Of a stretch of 64,000 bases of DNA, positions 33,028 through 43,461 are shown in pieces. The notes under the pieces are model-generated. The model made no database searches. It saw only the letters and a program-made list of their open reading frames with translations, and was not told the origin of the DNA. Made by a program: the position numbers and the translations under genes. Each line of letters opens with the position of its first letter. Position 1 is the first letter of the stretch. Source of the DNA: DATCJA01 sp963814955 (GTDB lineage Bacteria; Acidobacteriota; Vicinamibacteria; Vicinamibacterales; UBA2999). The stretch is taken from positions 1,240,001 through 1,304,000 of the forward strand of contig CAWFEX010000008.1 of assembly GCA_963814955.1 (NCBI GenBank). Direction: 5' to 3'.

Positions 33028-34857
33028 GCGGGGGGTTGCAGCCATCGGTACTCGCTGCTGCCGCGCTTCAGCGGCGCCCGGATTCACCTCGAGTCTCCAC
33101 GCTCGAGGCGGTTCGGCGCCGAATTCGACCTCCAGCCTGAGCAACTGGTCACGACGCGCCACCAGCACGGTCACTTTGTCGCCGGGCTTGTACTGATCGA
33201 GCCGCGCATTCAGCTGGTCGGCGCGCACGCGGAATTCGTCAATCGCAATGATCTCATCGTCCACGTTGAGGCCGGCGCTGTAAGCGGGTGCATCGCGGCG
33301 AATTTGAGAAACCACGAGCCGGCCGGCGTCGTTGCGTGTGGTCATGCCGAGCCACGCGCGGGCGGCTCGCTCGGCCATCCCGTCCGATCTGAAGCGCAGC
33401 CCGAGAGTGTCCAGCGCCTCGGTATAGTCGAGATCGGCAGTACCCTGCACGCCGGCTGACCAGAAGGAACTCAGGTTGAGGCCCGAAACCTGTTCGGCAA
33501 CTCCACGGAATCCCTCCGGGGTGAACCCGCGCTCCCCCGAGAACTTCTGGTATGCCGCACGCATCACGTCGTCCAGGCTCTTTGCTCCGCCAGTCGCTCT
33601 GCGAATCTTCGCGTCGAGCAGGAACGCCAGCACCGCGCCTTTCGTGTAATAGCTGACAGACGCGTTCGGACTGTTCTCGTCCGGGCGGTAGAACTTGATC
33701 CATGCATCGAATGACGCCAGATCGACCGGCTGCACGCCGCGGCCGGGGGCTGTCTGGAGCTCGTCGATCTTGTTTGAAAGCGCGTCGAGGTATTCACTTT
33801 CGGAAGACAGCCCGGCGCGATGAACAAGCAGTTCCGCGTAGTAGTCAGTAACGCCCTCGACAACCCAGAGGCCGCGAGTCAAGACCTCTTCTTCGTAATT
33901 GAACGGACCCAGCTCCACCGGACGCAGCCGCTTGCCGTTCCATGCATGAAAGAGCTCGTGGCTGACCAGCTCGAGCCACGACACGTAGCTTGGGTGTGTG
34001 CGCGTGGCCCAACGTCCGGCCATGAGGAGCGTCGAGTTCTTGTGCTCGAGGCCGCCTCCCGCAATCAGACCGGGGACGGACGTGAGCACGTTCATGAAGA
34101 CGTAACGATCATACGGGAGCGAACCCCACATTTGCTGGTGCGCGCGCACGATCGTCTCGACGTCTTTCGCGGCGCGTGCTCCGTCGAACACCCCTGCTTC
34201 GCCGACGTTGACGAGGTGGTGACGTTTGCCGTCGACGGTGAACTCGTAGACGGCGGGGTTGCCGATGATGATGGGCGAATCAACGAGAGTGTCGTAATCC
34301 GGCGCCCGGTACCTGTGCGCGCCGCCTGCCATCTCGGGGAGCGCTGTCATCGACACGCGCCAGCCGCGCGCGGGCTCGATTGCCACCTCATGCGGGCGCC
34401 TGGACCCATCCGTCAACGTCATGAAGGTGGGGGCCCCGTTGATCATGGCGAAGTCCGCCTCGACCCAGTTGGTGCGCACGCTCATCTCGCGCGCATACAG
34501 GCGGTACTTCACGGTCAGCGTTCTGGCGCCGCCGGTTGATACTCGCCAGCGGTTCTTATCGCTTTTCTCGACCGATACCGTGCGCCCGTCCGCCCCTGCG
34601 GCGCTGACCGCTTCCACGTTGCGCGAATACTCACGCACCATGTAAGAGCCCGGTGTCCAGACCGCCATCATCAGTTCCACCGCTGGCTGTCCGCCGGTGG
34701 GCACCACCGCGGTCACCTCTACGTAATGCGTGTGAGGCGCGGGAAAGCTCAGGGTGTAGCGAATGGGCTCGGGCGTCGTCTGTGCCAGGGCTGTCGCGGC
34801 AGTCATCACAAGAACGGCCGCCAGCAATGCGGGTAATCTTGCGACCATGGATTGCAT
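33026..34857 (-). CDS. M61 glycyl-aminopeptidase-like peptidase with PDZ domain
   Basis: About 610 residues with a signal peptide (to ALAQ, about residue 26). The N-terminal beta-sandwich of M61 is followed by the zinc motif HELFH in LVSHELFHAWNGKRLRPVEL and the glutamate in WVVEGVTDYYAELL. A PDZ domain near the C-terminus includes YSAGLNVDDEIIAIDEFRV. As written the frame runs straight into argH; one G fewer in the run 33030-33035 would end it with an ATGA overlap. Periplasmic peptidase; a homologue lies at 37177-39055. Confidence 0.88.
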
Positions 34858-34959
34858 TCTATCCCTGTCATCATTATTCGTCCGCAGCTGGCATTCCGGG
34901 CGAGCCGTTCCCCACTACCTGATTCCCTTCAAATCAGCGCGCGCGGTTGACGCTCGAGC

Positions 34960-36543
34960 GTGTCACTCACTCATAATCCGGAGTCGCAGGAGGCTGCTCC
35001 CACGCCGCACCGCATAGCCGTGCAGTCGGCGCCATCGGCCGTTGCACCGACGGTTGAAACCCGCACCGACGTCGTCCAATCGTTTCTGAGCGATGCGGCG
35101 CATGTGCCTGGAGGCGCAGCAGCCGGCGTTGCGTTTCCGCGAAGCGCCGCGGAGGTGTCGGCGCTCGTCGCTTCAGCCCGCCGGGTGCTTCCCATCGGCG
35201 CGCAGTCGTCTTTGACCGGTGGCGCGACGCCGCGCGGCGACGTGATCGTCAGCACGCGCGCGCTCACCGGTATCGACACGATCTCCGACAGCATGGTTCG
35301 AGTTGGGGCCGGCGTACCGCTTGTCGAACTGCAGCGCGTGCTTGCGGCGCGCCGCCTTTATTACCCTCCCGTCCCGACGTTCGATGGTGCGTTCGTCGGC
35401 GGCACGGTCGCCACCAACGCTGCCGGTGCGGCAACGTTCAAGTACGGCAGCACCCGTCGGTGGGTGGAAGCGCTGACGATTGTGCTCGCCGACGGATCGG
35501 TGCTGGAGATTCATCGCGGCGATCTCGTTGCATCAGGCACCGGCGCCTTCGAGCTCGAGTATGTGTCAGGCAACGTTATTCGTGTCCCGGTGCCAACCTA
35601 CACGTTGCCGGGCGTTCCGAAGTTGTCCGCAGGCTATTTCGCGCAGCCCGATATGGACCTGATTGATCTGTTCATTGGCTCCGAAGGCACGCTCGGAGTC
35701 ATCGTTGACGCAACGCTGCGCGTCATTCCCACACCTCGCCGGTACCTGATGCTGGTAACGTGTGAGTCCGACCGGCAGGCAATCGAAGTCACTGCCGCAT
35801 TGCGCGTGGAGGCATCCGCAAGCTGGCGCGGCGAAGGACCGCTCGACGTCTCCGCCATCGAGTACATAGACAGTCGCGCTCTTGCGAAGTTGCCCGACGA
35901 GGCATTTTTTCGCGCGGGTGTCGCTCGTCCCCAACAAACGGGGGTTGCGCTGCTGGTGCAAGTGGAGATTCCCGCGTCGGACGAGGATACGCTGCAACGA
36001 ATCGGCTCGGTCCTCGACCAATGCGCGGTAGACGCCGACCCATACCTCGCCGGGCCCGACGAGACTCGCGCGGCCGATCGCCTGCTCGAGCTGCGCGAAG
36101 CCGTGCCCTCAGCGATCAACGCTCTCGTCGCTGCCGCGAAGGCACGCGTACATGCGGACATCCAGAAGACCGCTGGCGATTTGATCGTTCCCTTCGAGCG
36201 CCTTGCCGATTCGATGGCGCTATACCGCAGCAGTTTTGAGAGTCGAGGCCTCGACTACGCCATCTGGGGGCACTTGTCGGATGGCAACCTTCATCCGAAC
36301 GTCGTGCCTCGGTCATTGGACGATGTCGAGCGAGGGCGAGAGGCAATTCTGGAGATGGCGCGGGGAGTGATTCAGATGGGCGGGGCGCCGCTCGCCGAGC
36401 ACGGTGTGGGACGAAGCGCGCTCAAGCAGCAGCTGCTGCGGGAGCTCTACGGCGAGAGCGGCATTGAGGAGATGCGCCGCGTAAAACGGGCGCTCGACCC
36501 GACGTGGAAGCTTTCCCCGGGCGTGTTGTTCCCAGAGTCGTAG
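34960..36543 (+). CDS. FAD-binding oxidoreductase (GlcD / D-lactate dehydrogenase family)
   Basis: A 527-residue flavoprotein. The FAD-binding PCMH domain covers about 40-215 (LPIGAQSSLTGGATPRGDVI, then GGTVATNAAGAATFKYGSTR), and the FAD-linked oxidase C-terminal domain follows, with IWGHLSDGNLHPNVVPRS carrying the active-site histidines and EHGVGRSALK. Probably oxidises a 2-hydroxy acid such as glycolate or D-lactate. No partner subunit (GlcE/GlcF) is adjacent. The GTG start at 34960 precedes a 35-residue extension before conserved sequence. Confidence 0.9.
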   Translation: MSLTHNPESQEAAPTPHRIAVQSAPSAVAPTVETRTDVVQSFLSDAAHVPGGAAAGVAFPRSAAEVSALVASARRVLPIGAQSSLTGGATPRGDVIVSTRALTGIDTISDSMVRVGAGVPLVELQRVLAARRLYYPPVPTFDGAFVGGTVATNAAGAATFKYGSTRRWVEALTIVLADGSVLEIHRGDLVASGTGAFELEYVSGNVIRVPVPTYTLPGVPKLSAGYFAQPDMDLIDLFIGSEGTLGVIVDATLRVIPTPRRYLMLVTCESDRQAIEVTAALRVEASASWRGEGPLDVSAIEYIDSRALAKLPDEAFFRAGVARPQQTGVALLVQVEIPASDEDTLQRIGSVLDQCAVDADPYLAGPDETRAADRLLELREAVPSAINALVAAAKARVHADIQKTAGDLIVPFERLADSMALYRSSFESRGLDYAIWGHLSDGNLHPNVVPRSLDDVERGREAILEMARGVIQMGGAPLAEHGVGRSALKQQLLRELYGESGIEEMRRVKRALDPTWKLSPGVLFPES

Positions 36544-36563
36544 AACGCTTCAGCCGGACCTTC

Positions 36564-37169
36564 CTACAACAACGCACTCACGGCCGTCGCCGCGAGTCCG
36601 GCGAGCAGCAACCACAGAGCCATGGCGCCCACGACTCCCGAGTCAACCCGGCCCCCACTTTCACTCGACAGGGGGCCGGGGCCGTCGATCTGCCCTTGAG
36701 CCATGAAGGCGGTGCCAAGGGCCGCGAGGAGCAGCAACCATCCAAGCACCAGCACGACGCGAGCCGGAGGGGTTGCGCCTGCCAGGCCTCCGGCGGCCAT
36801 TGCCACCGAGACAATCCATCCAACCATCGCCGCACCAGCAAGAAGGCGCAGCCTGCCCAGCTCACGGTCGGCTGCCTGCCGGCGAAGCTCGGCGTGCAGC
36901 GCCGCCGCTGCGCGCCGCCGCTCTTCCTCCAATTGGCCGCGCTCCATTTCCAGCCGGGCATGGTCGCGATCGAATGCTTCCTTCAGCGCGGCGACCACCA
37001 CATTGGTCAGCCGGGTTTCGATTTGGCCGGCGAGGCCCTGTGCCTGTGATGACGCGATCTGAGTGGTGTCCGGCGGACGCGGCGAACCGTCCTTGAACCG
37101 CTTGGCGGCATCGCGGAAAGCAATGACCGCATCGACCGCCTTGAAGAGGCTGCCTACATTCACGCGCAC
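36564..37169 (-). CDS. conserved membrane protein with coiled coil, unknown function
   Basis: A 201-residue protein, soluble N-terminal part of about 105 residues with an Arg/Glu-rich coiled coil (LEMERGQLEEERRRAAAALH), then three or four hydrophobic segments. No family recognised. It starts 7-13 bases after the stop of the second M61 gene (GTG 37169 or 37163), so the two are cotranscribed; it may anchor or regulate the peptidase. Confidence 0.7.
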   Translation of the reverse strand: MRVNVGSLFKAVDAVIAFRDAAKRFKDGSPRPPDTTQIASSQAQGLAGQIETRLTNVVVAALKEAFDRDHARLEMERGQLEEERRRAAAALHAELRRQAADRELGRLRLLAGAAMVGWIVSVAMAAGGLAGATPPARVVLVLGWLLLLAALGTAFMAQGQIDGPGPLSSESGGRVDSGVVGAMALWLLLAGLAATAVSALL

Positions 37170-37176
37170 GCTCCGT

Positions 37177-39055
37177 TCAAAAGGCGTTCCGCCCCGGCGA
37201 GCCCAACCATTCCTCTCTCAGACGACGCTGTTCCGCGGACAACGGACGGCCGGCGGCTTCCGCGCGGATCATCTCGAGCTGCGGATTTGCGATCAGCCGA
37301 AGCCTTCCCGTGACCCGCTGGCCGCGGCGTTCGAATTCGAGCGTCACTTCCTCGCCGGGTTTCCGTTGCCTGATAATCCGCTCGAACTCAATCGCACTTC
37401 CAACGCTCATTCCGCCCACAGCCACAATCACATCGTCACGTTCGAGTCCGGCCCCGTATGCCGGGGATCCAAACGGGACCGATCCAACGACCCGGGCTCT
37501 TCCTTGTGCATCCTGAATTCGCAGGACGCCGGCAGACGCAACGTTTGGCGATGCCGGCCGCAGCACGAGGCCGACGCGATCGAGCAGGCGCTGGTAGTCG
37601 ACGAGCTCACGTCCCTGAATGTAGCGCGCGAAGAAATCGTCGGCGAACGCCGCATCGCCCGAAACTGCCGCCAGCGCCGCCTTCAAGTCCGCCACTGAGT
37701 ACGGATTATCGACATACCCAGGAGTCTTGCCGCCCGGCTTGCCGTGCTTTTGCCAGAGGGCGCGCATGAAGTGGTCGAGCGTGACTTTGCCATTGGATCG
37801 ATCGCGAAGTGCCAAATCAAGCCCAAGTCCGATCGCAGCGCCCCACGTGTAGTAGGAGATGTAGGTGTTGTCAACGTCCGTCCGGTCGATCGAGACGGCG
37901 GCATCGACGAACGGTGCGAGACGGCTCATGTCCTCGGCACTGCGTATCGTACAGGCCCGGGCTGTTCGTCACGGTGTTGACGGCTTCGATCATCTCGTCG
38001 ATGAAATCATCGATCTGCGTGACGCCGGCTCGAAGCAGTATGAGCGGTCCGTAGTAACTCGTGAAGCCTTCGCCGAGCCATAACTCGCCCGACATATTGG
38101 CGTCCTCGAAATTAAACGGCTCGAGCGAGCGCGGACGGATGCGCTCGATGTTCCAGCTGTGGAAAAACTCGTGCGAAATGGTATCGAGGAGACCGAGCCG
38201 ATTCGAACCTATCGATGTCGTGCTCGTCAGAATGGTGCTGTTGCGATGCTCCATCCCGTCGCCGTTGGCCCAGGGAAGGTAATCGGCCAGAAACGTGTAG
38301 GAGTTGCCTTCATACGCCGGGTATTCGCCGAATACGTTGCGCGCCTCGCGAACGATCTTCTGGATGTCTCCGGCAAACGCGTCGAGCTCCCCATCCGTTC
38401 CCGTGTGATGGACCACCAGACGAAAGACCGGTGAGCCTGGAACATCGGTGAGCGTAAACGCGCGCAGCGCAAACCCGCTCACCTCGGTCGGACTGTCCAT
38501 CAAATACTGAAGGTTGGGCGCTGTAAACGTGAAGGCATCAGCGCCGGGCATCAGCTGCGTTCCCACGCGCCAGCCCGAGCCGGACGGCGGCTCGAAACGC
38601 AGCGTCGCGGGACGACTTTCGAGCCCGCGGGCCCACATCAGCGCCGCCGGCATGTTGATGTGCGCGTGAGTACTGTCGATGGCGAGATATGTACCGTCGA
38701 CGCGATCGCCATAGATGCGATAGCCGACCCTGACTCGTCCCTGGTGTGAAGGTACGTTCCACTGGTGCGGGTTAGGACGGATGACAGGAAGCGGTTTGCC
38801 CGCCGGATCCGTAACCTGCACATCAAACACGTTCTTCGCGAATTCGTGCAGCGCATACCGGCCCGGCGAGGAGCGGCTCATCCGCAGTTCCAGCGTGCCC
38901 GCTGGCAACTCATCGAAGCTCACGTCAACCTGCATCCAGCGATGTTCGGGCTGCGGAAACGACAGCCGGTACACGACCGGCGCTTGTGCCGTCGCCAATG
39001 CCGGAACAGCAACGGCAAACAACACGACAGTGAATGTGAACAGGCGGGGTTTCAT
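37177..39055 (-). CDS. M61 peptidase with PDZ domain, with apparent frameshift
   Basis: About 625 residues if joined. The signal peptide ends near ATAQ, the N-terminal M61 domain continues to the zinc motif HEFFH in ISHEFFHSWNIERIRPRSLE and the downstream GEGFTSYYGPLILLRAG. An extra base near 37945 separates this frame from the continuation DMSRLAPFVDAAVSIDRTD, which runs through a catalytic-domain tail and a PDZ domain (SPAYGAGLERDDVIVAVGG). Similar to the M61 protein at 33026 but clearly divergent. Start ATG 39055, only 18 bases from the divergent 2H gene. Confidence 0.87.
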
Positions 39056-39073
39056 CGCTGGTAGGCTGGGTCC

Positions 39074-39661
39074 ATGTCGGAGAGTCTTCTGGCGCTCGAC
39101 ATAGCCATTCTGCCACCGCCGGACGTTCATAATCGAGCCATCGAGATTAGCGCCAGCCTGCCTGAACACGAGTCGCAGGGCCTTCGGCTTGGCCGGGAAT
39201 GTCTTCCCCACGTCACGTTGACGCAGCAATTCGTCCGTGCCGACGACCTGGACGCGCTTCTGGCGCGGGTCGGCGAAAACCTGCGTGGACATAAGCCGCT
39301 GACGCTGCCTGTCACAGGGTGCGCGCATAGAGACCGGACCGTCTGGATGACGATCGAACGGACGAGGGACCTCGCGGCGCTGCACGAGCGGCTGATGGAC
39401 GCCATCCTTCCGTTCGAGCACAGCGATGGAAGTGCGGGTGCCTTTCTCGGACAGGGCGCTCGTCCGGAAGACGTCGCCTGGGTAAGCGGTTATCGAACGA
39501 AGTCGAGCCTGCGGCTGTTCGCTCCGCACATCACGCTCGGGCATGCGACGAACGCGCCGTCGATCGCGCCCTTTTCATTCCTGGCGACGACCGTCGCGGC
39601 GTGTCACCTGGGACACCACTGTTCTTGTCAGAGTGTGCTCAGGCGCTGGGAACTACGCTGA
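39074..39661 (+). CDS. 2H phosphoesterase superfamily protein (2'-5' RNA ligase-like)
   Basis: A 195-residue protein with the two HxTx motifs of the 2H superfamily: CLPHVTLTQQF at about 44-54 and FAPHITLGHA at about 149-158. The spacing matches 2'-5' RNA ligase/cyclic phosphodiesterase folds. Substrate unknown; such proteins act on 2',3'-cyclic phosphates or related RNA ends. The 3' end overlaps the convergent hemH stop by 9 bases. Confidence 0.85.
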   Translation: MSESLLALDIAILPPPDVHNRAIEISASLPEHESQGLRLGRECLPHVTLTQQFVRADDLDALLARVGENLRGHKPLTLPVTGCAHRDRTVWMTIERTRDLAALHERLMDAILPFEHSDGSAGAFLGQGARPEDVAWVSGYRTKSSLRLFAPHITLGHATNAPSIAPFSFLATTVAACHLGHHCSCQSVLRRWELR

Positions 39662-40657
39662 AACAATTGGCAGCGGCCGGCCTGAGCCGTAGCGCCGAAT
39701 CGTGCGCAGCACCACGTCGGCCATCATGTCGAGAAACTGCGGGTCGGCATTGACGGCTTCCGCTCGAACCATTGCCAGGCCGACCGCTCGGCACACGTCC
39801 GCCGCCTCGCGATCGAGGTCGTACAGCACTTCGATGTGATCGCACACGAATCCAACGGGGCAGAGGATTGCCGCCTGAAGTCCACGCTCGCGCTCCGTGC
39901 GCAGATACGCGCAGACATCCGGTTCGAGCCACGGATCCTCCGGTCGGCCACTGCGGCTCTGGTATACGAGCGCCCAGTCGGCGATGCTGGCGCTCTCCGC
40001 AACCAGCCGCGCTGATTCGAGCAATTCTTCACGGTAGCGCGACGCGGCCGGCATCGACTGCGGAATACTGTGCGCCGTGAAGACAAGCCGTGCCGCGGCA
40101 CGAACATCCGCGGGAAGGCGCTCGAGAGCGGTACGTACGTGACGGGCGTTAACCTCAACGAACAGCGGGTGGTCGAACCAGCTGCCGACGTACGTAATGT
40201 CGACGTCCCCGCCAACTTCAGCTCGGAGCTCCCGCCGCGCGTCAGCTACGTTCTCCCGATATTGTTGACAGCTTGAATAGGAGTGATGAGCCGCGGCGAT
40301 GAATCCTACTGCGCGTCTGATTCCCGCGCTGTGCATTTCCTTCAGCGCATCGACGAGCAGCGGGTGCCAGTTCCGCATTCCCACGTAAACCGGCAGCCGA
40401 TATCCCGCCGCGGCAAGCCGTTGCTGCAGGCCCTGCGCCTGCAGGCGCGTGAGCTCGGTGATTGGTGACACCCCGTCAAAAATCTCGTAATGGTGGGCCA
40501 CCTCCTCGATTCGGCCGGGCGGCACGCGGCGGCCGCGAAGCACGCGCTCGAGGAATGGACGAATGTCGGCACGCCCGTGGGGACCGCCGAACGCCACAAT
40601 CAGAACGGCGTCGAACCGGCCTCCGTTTCCGCCTGTTCTATCCGATGCGTTCCTCAC
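39653..40657 (-). CDS. hemH: ferrochelatase HemH
   Basis: A 334-residue class II chelatase. The N-terminus has AVLIVAFGGPHG. The catalytic histidine lies in VFTAHSIPQSM, and the conserved metal-site segment is CPVGFVCDHIEVLYDLDREA. It inserts iron into protoporphyrin IX or coproporphyrin III; the family cannot be split with confidence here, and the short 'SYSSCQQY' region resembles coproporphyrin-type actinobacterial enzymes. GTG start. Follows the pdxA homologue after 26 bases. Confidence 0.93.
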   Translation of the reverse strand: MRNASDRTGGNGGRFDAVLIVAFGGPHGRADIRPFLERVLRGRRVPPGRIEEVAHHYEIFDGVSPITELTRLQAQGLQQRLAAAGYRLPVYVGMRNWHPLLVDALKEMHSAGIRRAVGFIAAAHHSYSSCQQYRENVADARRELRAEVGGDVDITYVGSWFDHPLFVEVNARHVRTALERLPADVRAAARLVFTAHSIPQSMPAASRYREELLESARLVAESASIADWALVYQSRSGRPEDPWLEPDVCAYLRTERERGLQAAILCPVGFVCDHIEVLYDLDREAADVCRAVGLAMVRAEAVNADPQFLDMMADVVLRTIRRYGSGRPLPIVSA

Positions 40658-40683
40658 GGGCGGCAGAAGCGTGGCTCTATGTG

Positions 40684-41706
40684 TCAGTACCTCTTGGCGC
40701 GCTGGACGTCGCGTCCTGCTGCCAGCCGGGCCGCAAGCCGCAACGCATACCCGAGTCCACCCGGGTCGGCCTCGCCACGGCCGACAATGTCAAAAGCTGT
40801 GCCGTGCGCCGGCGTCGTGAAGACGGTCTTCAAGCCGGCGGTGACGGTGACACCCTTGTTGAATCCGAGCAGCTTGGTCGCGATCTGACCCTGGTCGTGA
40901 TACATCATCACGACTCCATCGAACTCCCCGCGTCGGGCTCTGAGAAAAATCGTGTCCGATGAGAGCGGCCCGATCGCTGCGATGCCCTCCTGCGCCAGCT
41001 TGTCGAGTGTCGGACGGATCACGCGGATTTCCTCGTCTCCAAACAGCCCGTTCTCACCACAGTGAGGGTTGAGCGCTGCCACACCGATCCGCGGAGGATC
41101 GCACCCCATCGCCCGAAGCGTCGCGTCGGCGAGCCGGAGCGCGTTTTCGATGCGGTCGGGTGTAATCATGTTGACCGCCTCACGCAGCGCCACGTGCGAC
41201 GTCACGCGAAACGTCGCGAACTCGGGAATGACGTTCATCTCGCCAAAGAAGCCGTCGTGGTTCGTGAGCTTGGCGAACATCTGGTGTTCGTCGTGAAAGT
41301 TCCATCCACCTCGATGAAGCGCCGCCTTGTTGAGCGGAGCGAAGCTGATACCGTCGATCTCGCCCTTCAAGGCCAGATCGATCATGCACTTCAACGTGTC
41401 GCCGCACGCGCGCCCTGATTCTTCCGAAATCTGACCTCTCTGCAGACGCGCGGGATCGAGATTGGCGAGATCGACGATCGGAATCGAGTCGGACGGCCAG
41501 GGCACCTCATCCACGCGCAGGTAGACGTGATAAGGAAATGTGACACCCGCATCGCGCATACCCAGTTGCAGCACTCGCACGTCTCCGATGACGACGAGGC
41601 GAGCGACGCCGTCCATCGCGCCTGACCCGAGAATCTTGACGGAGATCTCCGGCCCGATGCCCGTGGCATCGCCCAGCATGAGACCGATCAACGGGAGCTG
41701 CGACAT
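40684..41706 (-). CDS. pdxA: PdxA-family 4-hydroxythreonine-4-phosphate dehydrogenase homologue
   Basis: A 340-residue member of the PdxA family. Motifs are LIGLMLGDATGIGPEI at the N-terminus, NPHCGENGLFGDEEIRVI, MYHDQGQIATKLLGFNKGVT and TTPAHGTAFDIVGRGEADPG. The last two carry the metal and substrate ligands but differ from strict PdxA (VNVTLGLP replaced by VTVTAGLK), so the protein may be a PdxA2-type phospho-threonate dehydrogenase. ATG at 41706 preferred over an upstream GTG inside a repeat. Divergent from PrpD and MatC-like genes, which may belong to the same catabolic route. Confidence 0.85.
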   Translation of the reverse strand: MSQLPLIGLMLGDATGIGPEISVKILGSGAMDGVARLVVIGDVRVLQLGMRDAGVTFPYHVYLRVDEVPWPSDSIPIVDLANLDPARLQRGQISEESGRACGDTLKCMIDLALKGEIDGISFAPLNKAALHRGGWNFHDEHQMFAKLTNHDGFFGEMNVIPEFATFRVTSHVALREAVNMITPDRIENALRLADATLRAMGCDPPRIGVAALNPHCGENGLFGDEEIRVIRPTLDKLAQEGIAAIGPLSSDTIFLRARRGEFDGVVMMYHDQGQIATKLLGFNKGVTVTAGLKTVFTTPAHGTAFDIVGRGEADPGGLGYALRLAARLAAGRDVQRAKRY

Positions 41707-41709
41707 ATT

Positions 41710-41817
41710 CGAAGTCACGAGTCACACGTCACAAGGCACACGTCACAAGTTACGACGAAATGCCACCTGTTCGTCATTATTTGTGACTCGAGCCTTGTGA
41801 CTTGGACCCTGTGATTG
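41710..41817. repeat. paired GTCACAAG / CTTGTGAC repeats
   Basis: Left arm (41712-41752) has four degenerate GTCAC-AAG units; right arm (41781-41816) has the inverse (TTGTGACTC, CTTGTGACTTG). They could fold into one imperfect hairpin in the gap between divergent pdxA and prpD-like genes. Confidence 0.75.
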
Positions 41818-41995
41818 TTATATCGTGCCATGCTTGCGGGGGAATCGGCATGCGATGTAGCCTTGCCGGTCGGCCCATACGAACGTCCCCCAACTCCCAC
41901 ACAGCCCGCTCCAACGCCCTCCGGAGGTGGATGTTTGGGATCTGGGTGTGGGTGTTTGAAAACGTGGTTATCCGAATTGGGAGCTTTCCGGTTTT

Positions 41996-43430
41996 ATGAG
42001 CAACGAAACACGCGCAACTGCTGCCGTCATCGAGTACGTGACCCGATCAGGACTCGATCGTTTCCCCCGCGAGGCCGTCTCGCTCGCCAAACAGTGCATC
42101 ATCGACGGGCTCGGCGTGATTCTCGCTGGCTCCGCTGCCCGAGGGACGACGATCGTTCGCGACTACGTGCGCGCAGGGAAGGAAGTGGGCGAGGCGACGG
42201 TTCTCGGTGGCGAGACGTTTTCATGTCGTGCCGCTTCTGCGGCCCTGGTCAACGGCACTGCGGGGCACGCGCTCGACTTCGACGATACGCAGCTTTCTTC
42301 GTCACCAGACCGCATCTTCGGACTGCTCACACACCCGACGATTCCACCCCTGGCGGCGAGCCTGGCCGTGGGCGAACGCCTCGGTGTATCCGGACGCCAG
42401 TTCCTCGAGGCATATCTCGTCGGCTTCGAAGTCGAATGCAAGATGGCCGAAGCGATCAATCCAACCCACTATCAAAACGGCTTTCATTCCTCGGGAACGT
42501 TCGGCACGTTCGGGGCGATGGTCAGCGCCGCCAAGCTCCTCGGGCTCGACGCCGAGTCGCTCGGGAACGCGCTCGCGATCGCGTCGAGCATGAGCTCGGG
42601 TATCCGGTTGAACTTCGGCACCATGACCAAGCCGCTGCACGTGGGGCGTGCGGCGCAGAACGGGGTGATTGCCGCCGAACTCGCAGCCGCAGGTCACACC
42701 GGCGGCAAGGAAGCACTGGACAGCCCGTGGGGCTACTTCCGGGTCTTTACGCTCGGAGCCGGGTTCGACGCGAACCAGATTGTCGGCGCGCTCGGAAATC
42801 CTCCCAGCATCGTATCGCCCGGCGTATCGCTCAAGCCGTACCCGTGCGGCAGCCTCGGCCATCCAAGCATGGACGCAATGCTGAAGCTCGGTACTGACGC
42901 ACGACGTCAAGCCCGAGCAGGTCAAGGCCATCAGGTTTCGCGCCGGGTCGAACATCCTCAACCCGCTCCGTTACCCGATCGCGCGTACCGAGCTCGAGGC
43001 CAAGTTCTGTCCGGCGTTCATGATGTCGAGCCTCGTCCTGCGCAGAAAGGCCGGCATCCACGAGTTCACCGACGAGTTCGTCCAGAGCGCGCCGGTGCAG
43101 CAAATGATGCAGAAAGTGACCACGGTCCGCGATCAGGCGATTGAGGCGCGCGGCTTCGACAGGATGCGCAGCATCATCGAAGTAGACCTGACCGATGGCC
43201 GGACGCTGGTGCAGGAGGCTGACGAGCGCTATCGCGGCGGTCCCGAGAAACCCTTTACGCGTGAGGAACTGCACGGGAAGTTCACCGACTGTGCGAGCCT
43301 CGTTCTGCAGCCTCACGCCATCGGTGCGACGCTCGATCAACTGGAATCACTCGAGCAGGTGCGCGATATTCGCGAAATCGTAAACACAGTGACTACCGGA
43401 GTGCTCGAAGGACAGCCGCTCGTCCTGTAG
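41996..43430 (+). CDS. MmgE/PrpD family protein, with apparent frameshift
   Basis: About 477 residues when joined. The first frame reads AKQCIIDGLGVILAGSAARG, TAGHALDFDDTQ and PYPCGSLGHPSMDAMLKL; an extra G at 42890-42891 shifts it, and the other frame continues VLTHDVKPEQVKAIRFRAGS to the C-terminus (KFTDCASLVLQPHAIGATLD). The family includes 2-methylcitrate dehydratase and aconitate isomerase-like enzymes; many members have unknown substrates. Same strand as the MatC-like carrier 31 bases later, so the pair probably imports and converts an organic acid. Confidence 0.88.
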
Positions 43431-43461
43431 TGCGGGCGCCGCCCACGTTCGCGATCGATTT

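Noticed and set aside
32263..33459. 398-codon plus-strand open frame
   Set aside because: Antisense shadow of argH and the M61 gene.
32044..34857. 937-residue M61 peptidase-ArgH fusion protein
   Set aside because: Joins a secreted peptidase to a cytoplasmic enzyme through a G6 run; one base fewer gives the ATGA overlap used elsewhere. Annotated as two genes.
39056..39544. Long N-terminal extension of the second M61 peptidase
   Set aside because: Antisense to the 2H gene; the signal peptide begins at the ATG at 39055.
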